Assembly: GCA_021820525.1 (NCBI GenBank)
Contig: JAKADM010000009.1
Span: 1-44,230 of the forward strand
Length of the DNA: 44,230 nucleotides
Reading direction: 5' to 3'
Source of the DNA: Thermoplasmata archaeon
GTDB taxonomy: Archaea; Thermoplasmatota; Thermoplasmata; Thermoplasmatales; Thermoplasmataceae
The position numbers were made by a program, and so were the translations under genes. Below, in pieces: positions 1 to 8,187 of the stretch (its first letter is position 1; each line of letters starts with the position of its first letter). Under the pieces are notes generated by a model that worked only from the letters and a program-made list of their open reading frames with translations, ran no database searches and had not been told where the DNA came from.

Positions 1-146
1 AAAATATATGCAGAGGATTCATTTTCATTGACCTTTTGATTAAGTTCTCTCTGCAAATTTAATACTCTGGTATAATTTTCGATCCCTCCTACAAGTATGT
101 TTACCTGAGTATCCCTAAAGTTCCTTTTCCAGCCTTCCCCTGACAT
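1..146 (-). CDS. Partial ORF overlapping the pckG 3' end, unknown
   Basis: An open frame on the minus strand begins at an ATG inside the last codons of the PEP carboxykinase gene, in another frame, and runs off the left edge without a stop (48 codons visible). It starts MSGEGWKRNFRDTQ and continues with a VNILVGG segment and a charged, Asn/Gln/Glu-rich stretch. The 32-nt overlap with the upstream gene would suit translational coupling, which is common in this window. No family is recognised from so short a piece. It could equally be a chance open frame. Confidence 0.35.
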   Translation of the reverse strand, partial: MSGEGWKRNFRDTQVNILVGGIENYTRVLNLQRELNQKVNENESSAYI

Positions 147-1977
147 CGTAGTATGCTCTCCAAAGTTCTTCCGGGAATTTATCTTTAAAGGATTTGAAGA
201 ATGGTTCAACAGTATCCAGTTCCTTAAGGAAACCTGCAGGGTCAATATGAAGGAGTTCATTCAAAACCTCTTCGGTAACACCGGCTGGCCTCTTTAAATC
301 GTGAATATCCGGCACAAAGCCCATGGGAGTTTCCCTTGCATTGACTATGGTTCCATTGACCCTTCCCAATATCCATTCCACGACCCTCATGTTATCTGAA
401 TATCCCGGCCAGAGGAATTCCCCGTTCTTACCCTTTCTAAACCAGTTCACATTATATATCCTCGGAACTTTTTTCAATTTTTTGCCCATTTCAATGTAAT
501 GTTCAAAGTATTCACCCATGTTATAGGGCATGAAGGGCCTCATGGCCATGGGATCGTTTCTGAGTTCGCCAACCTTTCCAATTGCTGCTGCTGTTGTCTC
601 CACTCTTTGCATTGCGCCGTAAAGCACGCCTTCATTCCAGTTCTTAGCCTCCATAATCAGAGGGATGAGATCGCTTCTTCTACCACCGAAAAGAAAAGCG
701 GATACTGGAGCACCCAATGGATTTTCATACTTGTCGGAAAGATCTCTGTATTCATTTATAGGAGTAGTAAACCTTGAGTTTGGATGGGCAATCTTTTCCT
801 TTCCGTCATATGGCCTGCCCTGCCAGTCAATAACACCCATTGGTACAGGACCCATACCTTCCCAGTAAGGATTTTTCTCCTGATCAATCCCAACATTGGT
901 GAAGAGTGTATTTCTTCTCACCGCATTCATTGCACCCGGATTTGTCTTCATGCTTGTGTGAGGGGCAACTCCAAAGAATCCATATTCAGGGTTAATTCCC
1001 ATCAATATGCCGCCCACATTGTTCATCCATGTGATGTCATCACTTATGAGGCCTGTTGACCATCCCTGCCTTTTGTACTCTTCAGGGGGATTCAACATAG
1101 AAAGGTTGGTCTTTCCGCTTGAACTTGGAAATGCGCCGCTAATAAAAGTTGATCTTCCCTCCGGATCTTTTACCTCTATGAGCATCATATGCTCTGCCAT
1201 CCATCCCTCCCTTCTGGCTCTAAAAGACGCTATCCTTAACGCATGGCATTTTTTGCTGAGAAGGGCATTTCCCCCATAATCAGTATTGAAACTTACAATC
1301 ATTCCTCTCTTTTTATTTTCGTCTGGAAAATGCATGATATATCGTTTATCTGGATTCAGATGTGCTGTTGAATGAAGGCCAAGCACAAAGCTGTTCTTTC
1401 TTGCAATTGCTCCCGCAACCTTTCTGCCCACTCTTGTTATTTTCATAAGGTTAAGAACGACATATCTGCTATCTGTCAGTTCTATGCCTCCGTCGCCAAA
1501 ACCTGATTCTATGGGACCAAGCCAATAGGGAACAACATACATCTGCCTTCCTTTCATGCTGCCCTTAAGGTTTTCCACAGCAATTCTCATAGCCTCTTCT
1601 GAGTTTAGCCAGTTGTTTGTTGGCCCCACATCCTCAGGTTTTCCCTGAGTACATATGTATGTATCCTTTTCCGATCTGGCCACATCAAAGGGTGGGCTTC
1701 TGTACAGGTAGGAGTTGGGATAGTTCTGCTCATTCAATTTTATAAGTTTCCCTTCCCTCAGGAGCTGTTCGGTTATACTTGCCTCTTCATTCCCCTCTAT
1801 TATTGTTATTCCTGAAGTGCCTGTTAGAAATGCATACTCAACTATGGAATCTGAAATCTCCTTCCATAGATTTTGATTTTTTTCCTTCAATTCAATCATG
1901 AAGGGACTTTTATCAATGGCCTGCATGCAGATCCTTACAAAATCCTCACCTTTCGGCTCTCTTTCGACACCTAACAT
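115..1977 (-). CDS. pckG: Phosphoenolpyruvate carboxykinase (GTP)
   Basis: Converts oxaloacetate plus GTP to phosphoenolpyruvate, CO2 and GDP, the entry step of gluconeogenesis in the cytoplasm. The 620-residue protein has the length of the GTP-dependent family. Its P-loop-like kinase motif is visible as GAFPSSSGKTNLSML near residue 277. It is followed by the SDDITWMN segment that carries metal-binding Asp residues, and by FGGRRSDLIPLI. The start is ATG with a purine-rich GGTAAAGG just upstream, and a TATA-like stretch lies further up at about 2003-2018. It is divergent from the winged-helix regulator at 2136. With the KDG aldolase and glucose dehydrogenase elsewhere in the window it fits a central carbon metabolism lacking classical glycolysis. 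Family assignment is very secure. Confidence 0.97.
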   Translation of the reverse strand: MLGVEREPKGEDFVRICMQAIDKSPFMIELKEKNQNLWKEISDSIVEYAFLTGTSGITIIEGNEEASITEQLLREGKLIKLNEQNYPNSYLYRSPPFDVARSEKDTYICTQGKPEDVGPTNNWLNSEEAMRIAVENLKGSMKGRQMYVVPYWLGPIESGFGDGGIELTDSRYVVLNLMKITRVGRKVAGAIARKNSFVLGLHSTAHLNPDKRYIMHFPDENKKRGMIVSFNTDYGGNALLSKKCHALRIASFRARREGWMAEHMMLIEVKDPEGRSTFISGAFPSSSGKTNLSMLNPPEEYKRQGWSTGLISDDITWMNNVGGILMGINPEYGFFGVAPHTSMKTNPGAMNAVRRNTLFTNVGIDQEKNPYWEGMGPVPMGVIDWQGRPYDGKEKIAHPNSRFTTPINEYRDLSDKYENPLGAPVSAFLFGGRRSDLIPLIMEAKNWNEGVLYGAMQRVETTAAAIGKVGELRNDPMAMRPFMPYNMGEYFEHYIEMGKKLKKVPRIYNVNWFRKGKNGEFLWPGYSDNMRVVEWILGRVNGTIVNARETPMGFVPDIHDLKRPAGVTEEVLNELLHIDPAGFLKELDTVEPFFKSFKDKFPEELWRAYYDVRGRLEKEL

Positions 1978-2114
1978 TTTCCTTTACCTACAATTGTCCA
2001 TTTTTTTATACATATAAAGTTGATTACTAAAATATTCGTCACTTACATAAATCAATCCTTTCCTTCTACCAATCATATTTCATTAATCCCTCTTTGAAAG
2101 TAAATGTGAAAAAA

Positions 2115-2122
2115 TTTAAATA
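2115..2122 (+). promoter_or_regulatory. TATA box of the winged-helix gene
   Basis: TTTAAATA preceded by an A-run that could act as a BRE. It lies inside the longest open frame of the gene (TTG at 2094), so that TTG is unlikely to be the true start. Its centre is 17-18 nt before the ATG at 2136 and about 26 nt before an in-frame GTG at 2145. The spacing seen at other leaderless genes here therefore favours a start at 2136-2145. Confidence 0.5.
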
Positions 2123-2135
2123 TTTAATCGGATAT

Positions 2136-2915
2136 ATGCCCAAAGTGACCTCAGATCTGCACATTAAAGACGTTAACATCATGGAACTGGCAGTGATGAT
2201 GAGGATTTTGAAGGGAGAAAGAAATCTGGCCAGAATCGGCAGGAGCTTAAACATCACTCTTCAAGGCGTAAGATATTATGTTAAGAGGTTAAAAGATGCG
2301 GGCTTTCTCAATGACATGGATATTACATCTTCAGGTTATGAATACCTTTCAACATCCCTCACAGGTGTAAAAAAATTTCTGGCGGAAAGTGCCGAGTTCC
2401 TTACGGAAGCTAACGGCTGGGAGGCAATCTGCCATGATGACATTGCCATGGGAGATGAGGTATACCTGTTCATGAGGAACGGTTATCTGCACGCAACAAA
2501 GAGGAAGCAGACAAAAAGCATGGCGGTTGCAATGACTGATGGAAAATCTGGCAAAAGAATTCTGATTAAGGACATTAAGGGGATAATTGAACTTAAGCCC
2601 GGGAAGCTGGAAATCCTTTTAATTAAGGGACTTTGTGAAAACCGCTATGCAGAGTTCAAAGAGAAGGTTGAAAATCTTTTAAGAAGCAAAGGTGAATATT
2701 TTTTGTTTGTTCTTGGGGAAGGAGCCAAAACCCTTGTTTCCGACGAGGCCTGCGTAAATGTTTTTTCACCCTTAAAGGGCGCTTTTGATGCAACAGTCAG
2801 AGGTTTAAACTCAAAAGTGATTGCAACCGAAGAGGCTTTCAACCTAAATATAGAAGAGTTTTCCAGGCTGAAGGAAGAATATTCCACTACAGAAGTAACA
2901 GTAAATTTTTTATAA
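2136..2915 (+). CDS. Archaeal winged-helix transcriptional regulator
   Basis: The first about 75 residues form a helix-turn-helix of MarR/Lrp type: an ILKGERNLARIGRSLNI recognition segment, then VRYYVKRLKDAGFL, and a wing. A domain of about 180 residues follows, with mixed alpha/beta pattern and no recognised catalytic motif. It resembles archaeal predicted regulators of the COG1497 kind, a recollection from pattern and not a search. The frame is open back to a TTG at 2094, but a TATA box lies within that extension, so ATG 2136 (or GTG 2145) is preferred. It is divergent from pckG and may regulate it or itself. The ligand is unknown. Confidence 0.75.
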   Translation: MPKVTSDLHIKDVNIMELAVMMRILKGERNLARIGRSLNITLQGVRYYVKRLKDAGFLNDMDITSSGYEYLSTSLTGVKKFLAESAEFLTEANGWEAICHDDIAMGDEVYLFMRNGYLHATKRKQTKSMAVAMTDGKSGKRILIKDIKGIIELKPGKLEILLIKGLCENRYAEFKEKVENLLRSKGEYFLFVLGEGAKTLVSDEACVNVFSPLKGAFDATVRGLNSKVIATEEAFNLNIEEFSRLKEEYSTTEVTVNFL

Positions 2916-3066
2916 CTATATAAATAAATTTATGATATTATTAGAATATTTATATGATTAAGTCTTGACTGGAAAAAAGTAGTGTTAAAGAATCATATAC
3001 TGAATCAATTACATAAATATTTAAATAAGTTGAAATTATCACTCATAAATTAGAACTGAGGTGAAT

Positions 3067-3174
3067 ATGATGGAGGACGATGAAGGTGGCCGTGGGAATT
3101 CACATTCTTGCAGATATGTATGGGATAAAGCCGGAGCTTCTGGAAACAAAGGAAATCTTAATGGACATAATTGA
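3067..3174 (+). other. Possible 35-codon upstream ORF overlapping speD
   Basis: A GAGGTGA Shine-Dalgarno lies a few bases before tandem ATGs at 3067 and 3070. These open a 35-codon frame (MMEDDEGGRG...) ending in TGA within speD, out of frame with it. The speD ATG at 3080 lies inside this frame. It could be a regulatory uORF. It could also be the displaced true N-terminus of SpeD, if one G was gained in the GAAGGTGGCC run: removing one G would give MMEDDEVAVGIHILAD. Confidence 0.35.
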
Positions 3175-3481
3175 GGAGTCCGTAAGGGTTGGAAACCTAA
3201 CTAAGATTTCTTCTGACTATTATCAGTTTGAGCCTGTTGGAGCCAGTGGAGTTGTGTTACTGGCAGAGTCCCATGTGTCGTTTCACACATGGCCTGAATT
3301 TGGCCTTATAACCCTTGACCTGTTTACATGCGGAGATCCGCATAAGGCAGATGTGGCGTTTGAATATATAAGGGACGTACTCAGGCCCACTGAAATAGAA
3401 TTCAAAAAGCATGAGAGAGGAGCCAAGGCCCCAGAGACGACGGTGCTAGCTCAACCTGTGGGAAATCCCGTTAAAAGTTAA
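3080..3481 (+). CDS. speD: S-adenosylmethionine decarboxylase, prokaryotic class (pyruvoyl)
   Basis: Decarboxylates S-adenosylmethionine to supply aminopropyl groups for polyamines. The 133-residue proenzyme shows the self-processing site: in LLAESHVSFHTWPEFG cleavage before the Ser would create the pyruvoyl group, and the His of the FHTWPE segment and Cys of LFTCGD are the known processing and catalytic residues. Length is normal for archaeal SpeD. ATG 3080 is the first possible start in frame (a stop sits at 3068-3070) and has GGAGG three bases upstream. A stronger Shine-Dalgarno serves an overlapping out-of-frame ATG. The next gene starts in a TAATG overlap, so the two are cotranscribed. 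No aminopropyltransferase is visible nearby. Confidence 0.96.
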   Translation: MKVAVGIHILADMYGIKPELLETKEILMDIIEESVRVGNLTKISSDYYQFEPVGASGVVLLAESHVSFHTWPEFGLITLDLFTCGDPHKADVAFEYIRDVLRPTEIEFKKHERGAKAPETTVLAQPVGNPVKS

Positions 3482-4374
3482 TGCACAGGAAAATTATTTT
3501 ACTGATACTTTTACTCTTTTTCTCATTCCTGTTGTTTCTTTTCCATAATTTTATTTCAATCTTGATTGCAATTTTTTTTGCCATAGGAGGGATTGAACTT
3601 TCATCTGATGCGATCTTCTCAGAGGAAATGTATGGCATTGAGAACAACTATTCCTATTCTTTTCTTGTGCTTGGAACCATTACCTCCCTTGATGAAATCA
3701 TGGTTACAGCAGTCTCAGTAGTTGGGGGTTTTCCCATGGTTTCCATAGGTGCTCTAGTGGGATCTACGGCAATAACCATTTTCATGTATCTCATTTTATC
3801 ACTTTCCATGGGAAAAACTTTGAGATTTATTCATCCGATCTACTATTCCATCATACCCTTTGTATTCTTCCTTCTAGTTTTATTCCCAGGATTCAATATG
3901 AAAATTATTCCAGTATATGCTCTTGCATTGATTCTTTCATTGATAGTGATCATTCTTGTTGTGTCAAATTCCTTAAGACATCAAAGGATATCTGGAAAAA
4001 TAAGGATAGTACTTAACAGGAGAGATCTGTTCCTTATTCCCCTTGCCCTGTTTTCTCTTATTCTGGCTTATGGAACAGACAAACTTTCATCAATCGCTGA
4101 AATAAGCCAGTTCAGTGCAGGTTTCATCATACCCGGATTGCTGGGCACCATCCCCGAGATATCCATGATCAGACAGAGTCTGATTAAAAATGTTTCAGGA
4201 TCGGCGGAAGGTACAATGACTGGAAGTAGCATAATTAAGGGGACTGCTCTCTTTCCACTCATTGGAATTTCCTTTGGATACTCATTCGGCTATGGTAACC
4301 CAGAATTAATCGGATCCCTTTTAATTTCATTGCTGGCCATATTCTTGTCAATGACCCTGGATTTTAAACCTTAG
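3481..4374 (+). CDS. CaCA-type cation (Na+/Ca2+-like) exchanger, integral membrane
   Basis: A 297-residue, very hydrophobic protein with about 9-10 predicted membrane helices. Two internally similar blocks resemble the alpha-repeats of the calcium/cation antiporter superfamily. In the first, GTITSLDEIMVTAVSVVGG is followed by GALVGST; in the second, GLLGTIPEISMIRQSLIKN is followed by GTMTGSSIIKGTA. Each matches the family pattern of a Gly/Thr/Pro-Glu motif followed by a GN.xGS-like motif. In repeat 1 the usual Pro-Glu is Asp-Glu. The substrate cannot be assigned. The gene overlaps speD by one base (TAATG) and its 3' end overlaps the convergent aIF5B gene by 11 bp. Confidence 0.7.
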   Translation: MHRKIILLILLLFFSFLLFLFHNFISILIAIFFAIGGIELSSDAIFSEEMYGIENNYSYSFLVLGTITSLDEIMVTAVSVVGGFPMVSIGALVGSTAITIFMYLILSLSMGKTLRFIHPIYYSIIPFVFFLLVLFPGFNMKIIPVYALALILSLIVIILVVSNSLRHQRISGKIRIVLNRRDLFLIPLALFSLILAYGTDKLSSIAEISQFSAGFIIPGLLGTIPEISMIRQSLIKNVSGSAEGTMTGSSIIKGTALFPLIGISFGYSFGYGNPELIGSLLISLLAIFLSMTLDFKP

Positions 4375-6109
4375 TTCCCCAAAAGATGTTTTCCTTTCTC
4401 TTGATTTTGATAATTTCCTCAAGAGTGGCCATTGTTGCTTCATCCAGACCCCTGGCCCTCAGTGCCTTTACTACCTCTTCGTTAATATCCACATAAAGAG
4501 GCTGGTCTGGGAAGATCTGTCTGTTCAAAGTAACACCGTCAATTGCTACGGCCACTTCCGAACCTGCTTCTGCGAATTTTTTGGATACCTCGCCATCCCT
4601 TATACTCTTAATGGTTCCTGCGTATTTTCCATCTTCCCTGATAAGGTTATCGTCAACCTTTATTCTTCCAGAGAGTACCTTAACACCCACTATTACAGGC
4701 TTTGCAGCTCTGAATATATAATCGGGCATGATTATGAACTTCGACGGAACAGGCATCCCTTGCTTTCTTTCCTCTTCAATAGAATTCTTTCTATCCTGCA
4801 GCCATTTCTCGATCTGCTCAACCAGATGGTAAATTACTCCAGATGTTATCACGCCAACGTCATATCCCATAAGGGAACTCTTGGCATCTGGCGACAGTTC
4901 AACATTAAAACCTGCGAGGACTCTGTCCATGGGATCAGGGAGTGTTGATACATCGATTAAATCCCTCTTGCTTATCTCCCCTATCTGGGCAGACCTTATA
5001 TTAATGTCTTTCTGTGCCATTTCATAGGCAATTGCCTCAAGGGAACCCAGTGTATCGGCTTTTAATGTGATCCCATGTTCGGAAAGTTCAATCTTAATCT
5101 TTGATTCATCCATAAGTTCCTGCTTTGCCTCTTCGTTATTCTTTCCATTAATCTCTATTATTGTAGTTCCGGGCAAAACATCGTAGCTGTCCGAAATGAC
5201 TATCCTGACTCCAGCTGCACTTGTGACTGTGGATTTTTCCACAACCTTGGAAGACCTGTTGGAAACGTTCACAAACATTGCCCTAATTTTTGTTTCCTTA
5301 ATCCCCTGTGAGGTGTTTACAATAACCCTCGCCCCAGTTTTCAAGGTTCCCTGATAAAGTATGGTATCAAGGGTCAGGCCAAGGGAATCACCCCTTCTCA
5401 CCTCAAGGACGCTTGCCTTACCTGGGCCTTCTACCTTTGATATGGACTCGCTCAGATATTTTTGTGCGAGGCCAGTAACTGTGAGGAGAATCTCCATAAT
5501 TCCAATTCCATATTTGGCGCTTGCCGGAACTATGGGGACAGCCTTCGTAAAATCGGATATCCTGTCATATCTTTCCGACGGAAGATTATATTGGTACAGC
5601 TGATTTACTATATTGTATAGCTTGGTTTCCATATCATTGACGTATTCCTCCCTCTGTTCCTTCAGAAACTCTGGAAAAGCTGTCTTCTGAGTCTTTCTGA
5701 AAAGGGAGATCATATCGATTTTATTTGCAACTATTATAAATGGAGTCTTGAACTTCTTAAGAATATTTATGGATTCTATGGTCTGGGGCATAAGCCCTTC
5801 ATTAATATCTATTACAAGTATGGCAATATCTGCAAGGGCTCCCCCACGTGTACGCATATTTGCAAAGGCAACATGACCTGGTGTATCTACAAAAAGAAGA
5901 CCGGGGACCTTAAAAACACTCTTTGTCAGTTTTCCGGCAGATAGTTCCACAATTCTGTTCACACTGATTTCTGTAGCTGCTATCCTCTGGGTTATACCAC
6001 CCTCTTCTTTCTTGCTTACTGATGTCCCCCTTATGGAATCAAGTACGCTTGTTTTACCATGATCAACATGGCCGAGAACGCATATAATCGGTTGCCTTAA
6101 GGTTGACAT
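4364..6109 (-). CDS. infB: Translation initiation factor aIF5B/IF-2
   Basis: GTPase that promotes ribosomal subunit joining and initiator tRNA positioning. The 581 residues match the archaeal aIF5B length, lacking the long bacterial N-terminal extension. The GTP-binding motifs are G1 GHVDHGKTS at residues 13-21, switch segment GGITQRIAATEI, G3 DTPGH, G4 NKID and a G5-like SA. No intein is present, although this family sometimes carries one. It is the last gene of the L7Ae-S28e-L24e-Ndk operon, 16 nt after ndk. The 3' end overlaps the convergent exchanger gene by 11 bp. Confidence 0.97.
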   Translation of the reverse strand: MSTLRQPIICVLGHVDHGKTSVLDSIRGTSVSKKEEGGITQRIAATEISVNRIVELSAGKLTKSVFKVPGLLFVDTPGHVAFANMRTRGGALADIAILVIDINEGLMPQTIESINILKKFKTPFIIVANKIDMISLFRKTQKTAFPEFLKEQREEYVNDMETKLYNIVNQLYQYNLPSERYDRISDFTKAVPIVPASAKYGIGIMEILLTVTGLAQKYLSESISKVEGPGKASVLEVRRGDSLGLTLDTILYQGTLKTGARVIVNTSQGIKETKIRAMFVNVSNRSSKVVEKSTVTSAAGVRIVISDSYDVLPGTTIIEINGKNNEEAKQELMDESKIKIELSEHGITLKADTLGSLEAIAYEMAQKDINIRSAQIGEISKRDLIDVSTLPDPMDRVLAGFNVELSPDAKSSLMGYDVGVITSGVIYHLVEQIEKWLQDRKNSIEEERKQGMPVPSKFIIMPDYIFRAAKPVIVGVKVLSGRIKVDDNLIREDGKYAGTIKSIRDGEVSKKFAEAGSEVAVAIDGVTLNRQIFPDQPLYVDINEEVVKALRARGLDEATMATLEEIIKIKRKENIFWGTKV

Positions 6110-6125
6110 ACAATAAGATTACACC

Positions 6126-6572
6126 TCAGAACAGGTCCTCGTCCCCATACTTAGAGGATATGATTTCATCTTCCCTGAAGAATATGGGAAACTCGTGCTT
6201 GAAAGATTCCTCTGAATCTGAAGCATGTATTATATTCCTGTCAATGCTTATGGAATAATCACCCCTTATTGTGCCTGGTGCAGCCTTTGAACCATCTGTT
6301 GCTCCCGTAAGAATCCTCACTACGGATATGGCATTTTTACCCTCAAAGACAATCGCCATTATGGGTCCGCTTGTTATATACCCTACAAGATCTTTGAAGA
6401 AGGGTTTGTCCTTATGAACCTCATAGTGCTTTTTTGCCTTTTCTTCACTTAAAAGCATAAACTTGGCACCGAGTATATTGAGACCTTTTGATTCAAGTCT
6501 CTTTATGATCTCCCCGGTTAGCCTTCTTCTAATTCCATCTGGCTTTATCAGGACAAGGGTCCTCTCTGTCAC
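6126..6572 (-). CDS. ndk: Nucleoside diphosphate kinase
   Basis: Transfers the gamma-phosphate from ATP to other nucleoside diphosphates through a phosphohistidine. The 148 residues contain the N-terminal LVLIKPDG motif, the ATGATDGSKAAPGTIRGDY-like nucleotide segment, and the active-site block NIIHASDSEES, whose His is phosphorylated. Its ATG overlaps the end of rpl24e (ATGA), showing translational coupling in the ribosomal-protein operon. The linkage L7Ae-S28e-L24e-ndk is a conserved archaeal arrangement. Confidence 0.98.
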   Translation of the reverse strand: MTERTLVLIKPDGIRRRLTGEIIKRLESKGLNILGAKFMLLSEEKAKKHYEVHKDKPFFKDLVGYITSGPIMAIVFEGKNAISVVRILTGATDGSKAAPGTIRGDYSISIDRNIIHASDSEESFKHEFPIFFREDEIISSKYGDEDLF

Positions 6573-6817
6573 TCCGTCTCACCTTTCTGAGCTTCTTCCG
6601 TCTTTTGCTTCTGAATCTCTGAATTCTTCCTCAGTCTTTTCAGGTTCTGATATTCTCTGGTCCACTTAACCCTTCTTGGAACCCTCTTGAGCTTCAACAT
6701 ATTTATCCTGCATTTTCTGCTGCAGAAGTTCATAACATTTCCGTCCTTCCTTATGTAAGTCATTCCGGTTCCTGGCTCAATTTCAGTTCCGCAAAAGGTG
6801 CATGTTTTATTTACCAT
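6569..6817 (-). CDS. rpl24e: 50S ribosomal protein L24e
   Basis: Zinc-ribbon ribosomal protein of the large subunit. The 82 residues begin with the C-x2-C knuckle (CTFCGTEIEPGTG), followed by the FCSRKC second knuckle and the KLKRVPRRVKWT basic segment typical of the family. The C-terminal about 20 residues are a charged Lys/Glu/Gln tail longer than the shortest archaeal versions. It lies 4 nt after rps28e and overlaps ndk by 4 nt. Confidence 0.97.
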   Translation of the reverse strand: MVNKTCTFCGTEIEPGTGMTYIRKDGNVMNFCSRKCRINMLKLKRVPRRVKWTREYQNLKRLRKNSEIQKQKTEEAQKGETE

Positions 6818-6821
6818 TTTA

Positions 6822-7031
6822 TCACCTTATGGAGAGTTTCTTAGCCTCTCTTGCAGTCTCTCTTAACATCAGAATATCGCCTACTTTGACGGGGCCAAGA
6901 ACGTTCCTGGCTATAATTCTACCCTGATCCCTTCCTGAAAGAACTCTGACTTTTACGGTTGTTGCCTCTCCGGTCATTCCTGTTCTTCCCATCAGTTCGA
7001 CTACTTCTGCTGGCGTTGCATCATCTGCCAA
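6822..7031 (-). CDS. rps28e: 30S ribosomal protein S28e
   Basis: Small OB-fold protein of the small subunit. The 69 residues include [17 protein letters not shown] and the conserved terminal block [21 protein letters not shown]. It sits 10 nt after rpl7ae and 4 nt before rpl24e, the conserved archaeal order. Confidence 0.97.
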   Translation of the reverse strand: MADDATPAEVVELMGRTGMTGEATTVKVRVLSGRDQGRIIARNVLGPVKVGDILMLRETAREAKKLSIR

Positions 7032-7041
7032 CTACATCACC

Positions 7042-7410
7042 TCACTTGCTTAAGTTGGAAAGTTCAGATATTATCTGTTTGAAGAGTTCTTCGTTTTTTC
7101 CATAGTCTACTATTGAAAGAGATGCAGCTGAACTGATACCTACCTTTGAGCCAAGTTCTGCCCTTGTTTTAACGAAGGCATAGGGGACTTTTCTCTCCTC
7201 ACATAGCTTGGGCAAAAAGTAAACAACCTCAGGGGGGTTTACATCTTCGGCAATTACCACTATCTTACTAACACCGCTTTCTACGGTTTTAATAACTTCG
7301 TTTGTTCCCTTCTTAATTTTTCCACTTCTATAGCTGTTCTCAACCAGTTCCAGAATCTTTTTCTCTAAAGACTCGGGAGTTTCAAACTTAACATATGTTG
7401 CTTTGTCCAT
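7042..7410 (-). CDS. rpl7ae: 50S ribosomal protein L7Ae
   Basis: Kink-turn RNA-binding protein. In archaea it works both in the ribosome and as the core protein of C/D and H/ACA guide RNPs and of RNase P. The 122 residues carry the KGTNEVIKTVESG RNA-contact segment, the IAEDVNPPE motif and the VGISSAASLSIVD loop, all typical. A GGAGGTT Shine-Dalgarno is seven bases before the ATG, and the operon promoter is at 7453-7460. First gene of the five-gene ribosomal operon. Confidence 0.98.
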   Translation of the reverse strand: MDKATYVKFETPESLEKKILELVENSYRSGKIKKGTNEVIKTVESGVSKIVVIAEDVNPPEVVYFLPKLCEERKVPYAFVKTRAELGSKVGISSAASLSIVDYGKNEELFKQIISELSNLSK

Positions 7411-7452
7411 TGTTTTTAACCTCCTTCACAGAGTAAGCCCTTAACGTAAGAA

Positions 7453-7460
7453 TGTATAAA
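7453..7460 (-). promoter_or_regulatory. TATA box of the L7Ae operon
   Basis: On the minus strand the sequence reads CCTATTTATACATT, with TTTATACA at this position. A transcript starting about 25 nt downstream (near 7431) would have a leader of about 20 nt holding the GGAGGTT at 7418-7424. Unlike many genes here, this operon therefore has a short leader with a strong ribosome site. Confidence 0.65.
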
Positions 7461-7464
7461 TAGG

Positions 7465-8187
7465 TTTTTGTTTAGGGAAATGGAGGAAAATATTATTCTC
7501 ATGTTTCCTCAAAATAGGGCAATAATAGATAGTGTATATGATTTGCCGTAATCACTAACAGATCCTGTACATTCCCTAATTCTCCTCCTTCTTAAAATAT
7601 CTTCTCCCTGTTATCCATTCCTCATTTATGTAAATCATTATTGAGACTACAAGTTTCATGAGAGACTGTTCAGATGGAAATCCCCCTATCTTCTTATATT
7701 CCATAACTGGCAGGGATTCCTGTATAGGTTACTCATACAGTCTTGTAGAATATCAGTCAATGAACTCCATAACATTTACAGATAAGGGAAACACATACGC
7801 CTTTATTGCCCGTTCAATTTTGTGGGTGCTTCTTAAAATGTAATTTTTTAAGATAACCAGATTTAGCAATGAAAAGTCAAACTCTCACTGAATTTGAGGA
7901 AAATAATCATTTGGTGCAACCTCTCTTTATTACACACTGCCTAAACTTCTATCGTCAGTTATTTTAAATTTTTTTCATTTTATTTCAGTTATACTGATCA
8001 TTCCAAGGAGTGATATTTTGTATATCTAATAAATTTATGTGAATTATAAAACTTACACACCTGATTCTTTCGAGCGATGGGATGTATAATTGAGAGAAAA
8101 GAGGAATTGACTATTTCTTACACGCCTACTCTTGCTCATGCCTGTACAAATGTGGATATGACCAGGGTCATCTCAATAATATAAAAC
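7465..8187. other. Gene-poor AT-rich gap
   Basis: About 720 bases without a convincing gene. One plus-strand frame of 61 codons (7658-7843) has no ribosome site, a composition unlike its neighbours and no recognised motif. It may be decayed sequence. I see no tRNA, CRISPR or clear inverted repeat. Confidence 0.5.

Noticed and set aside
7658-7843. 61-codon plus-strand frame in the gap after the ribosomal operon
   Set aside because: No ribosome site, no recognised motif and unusual composition; treated as non-coding or decayed.
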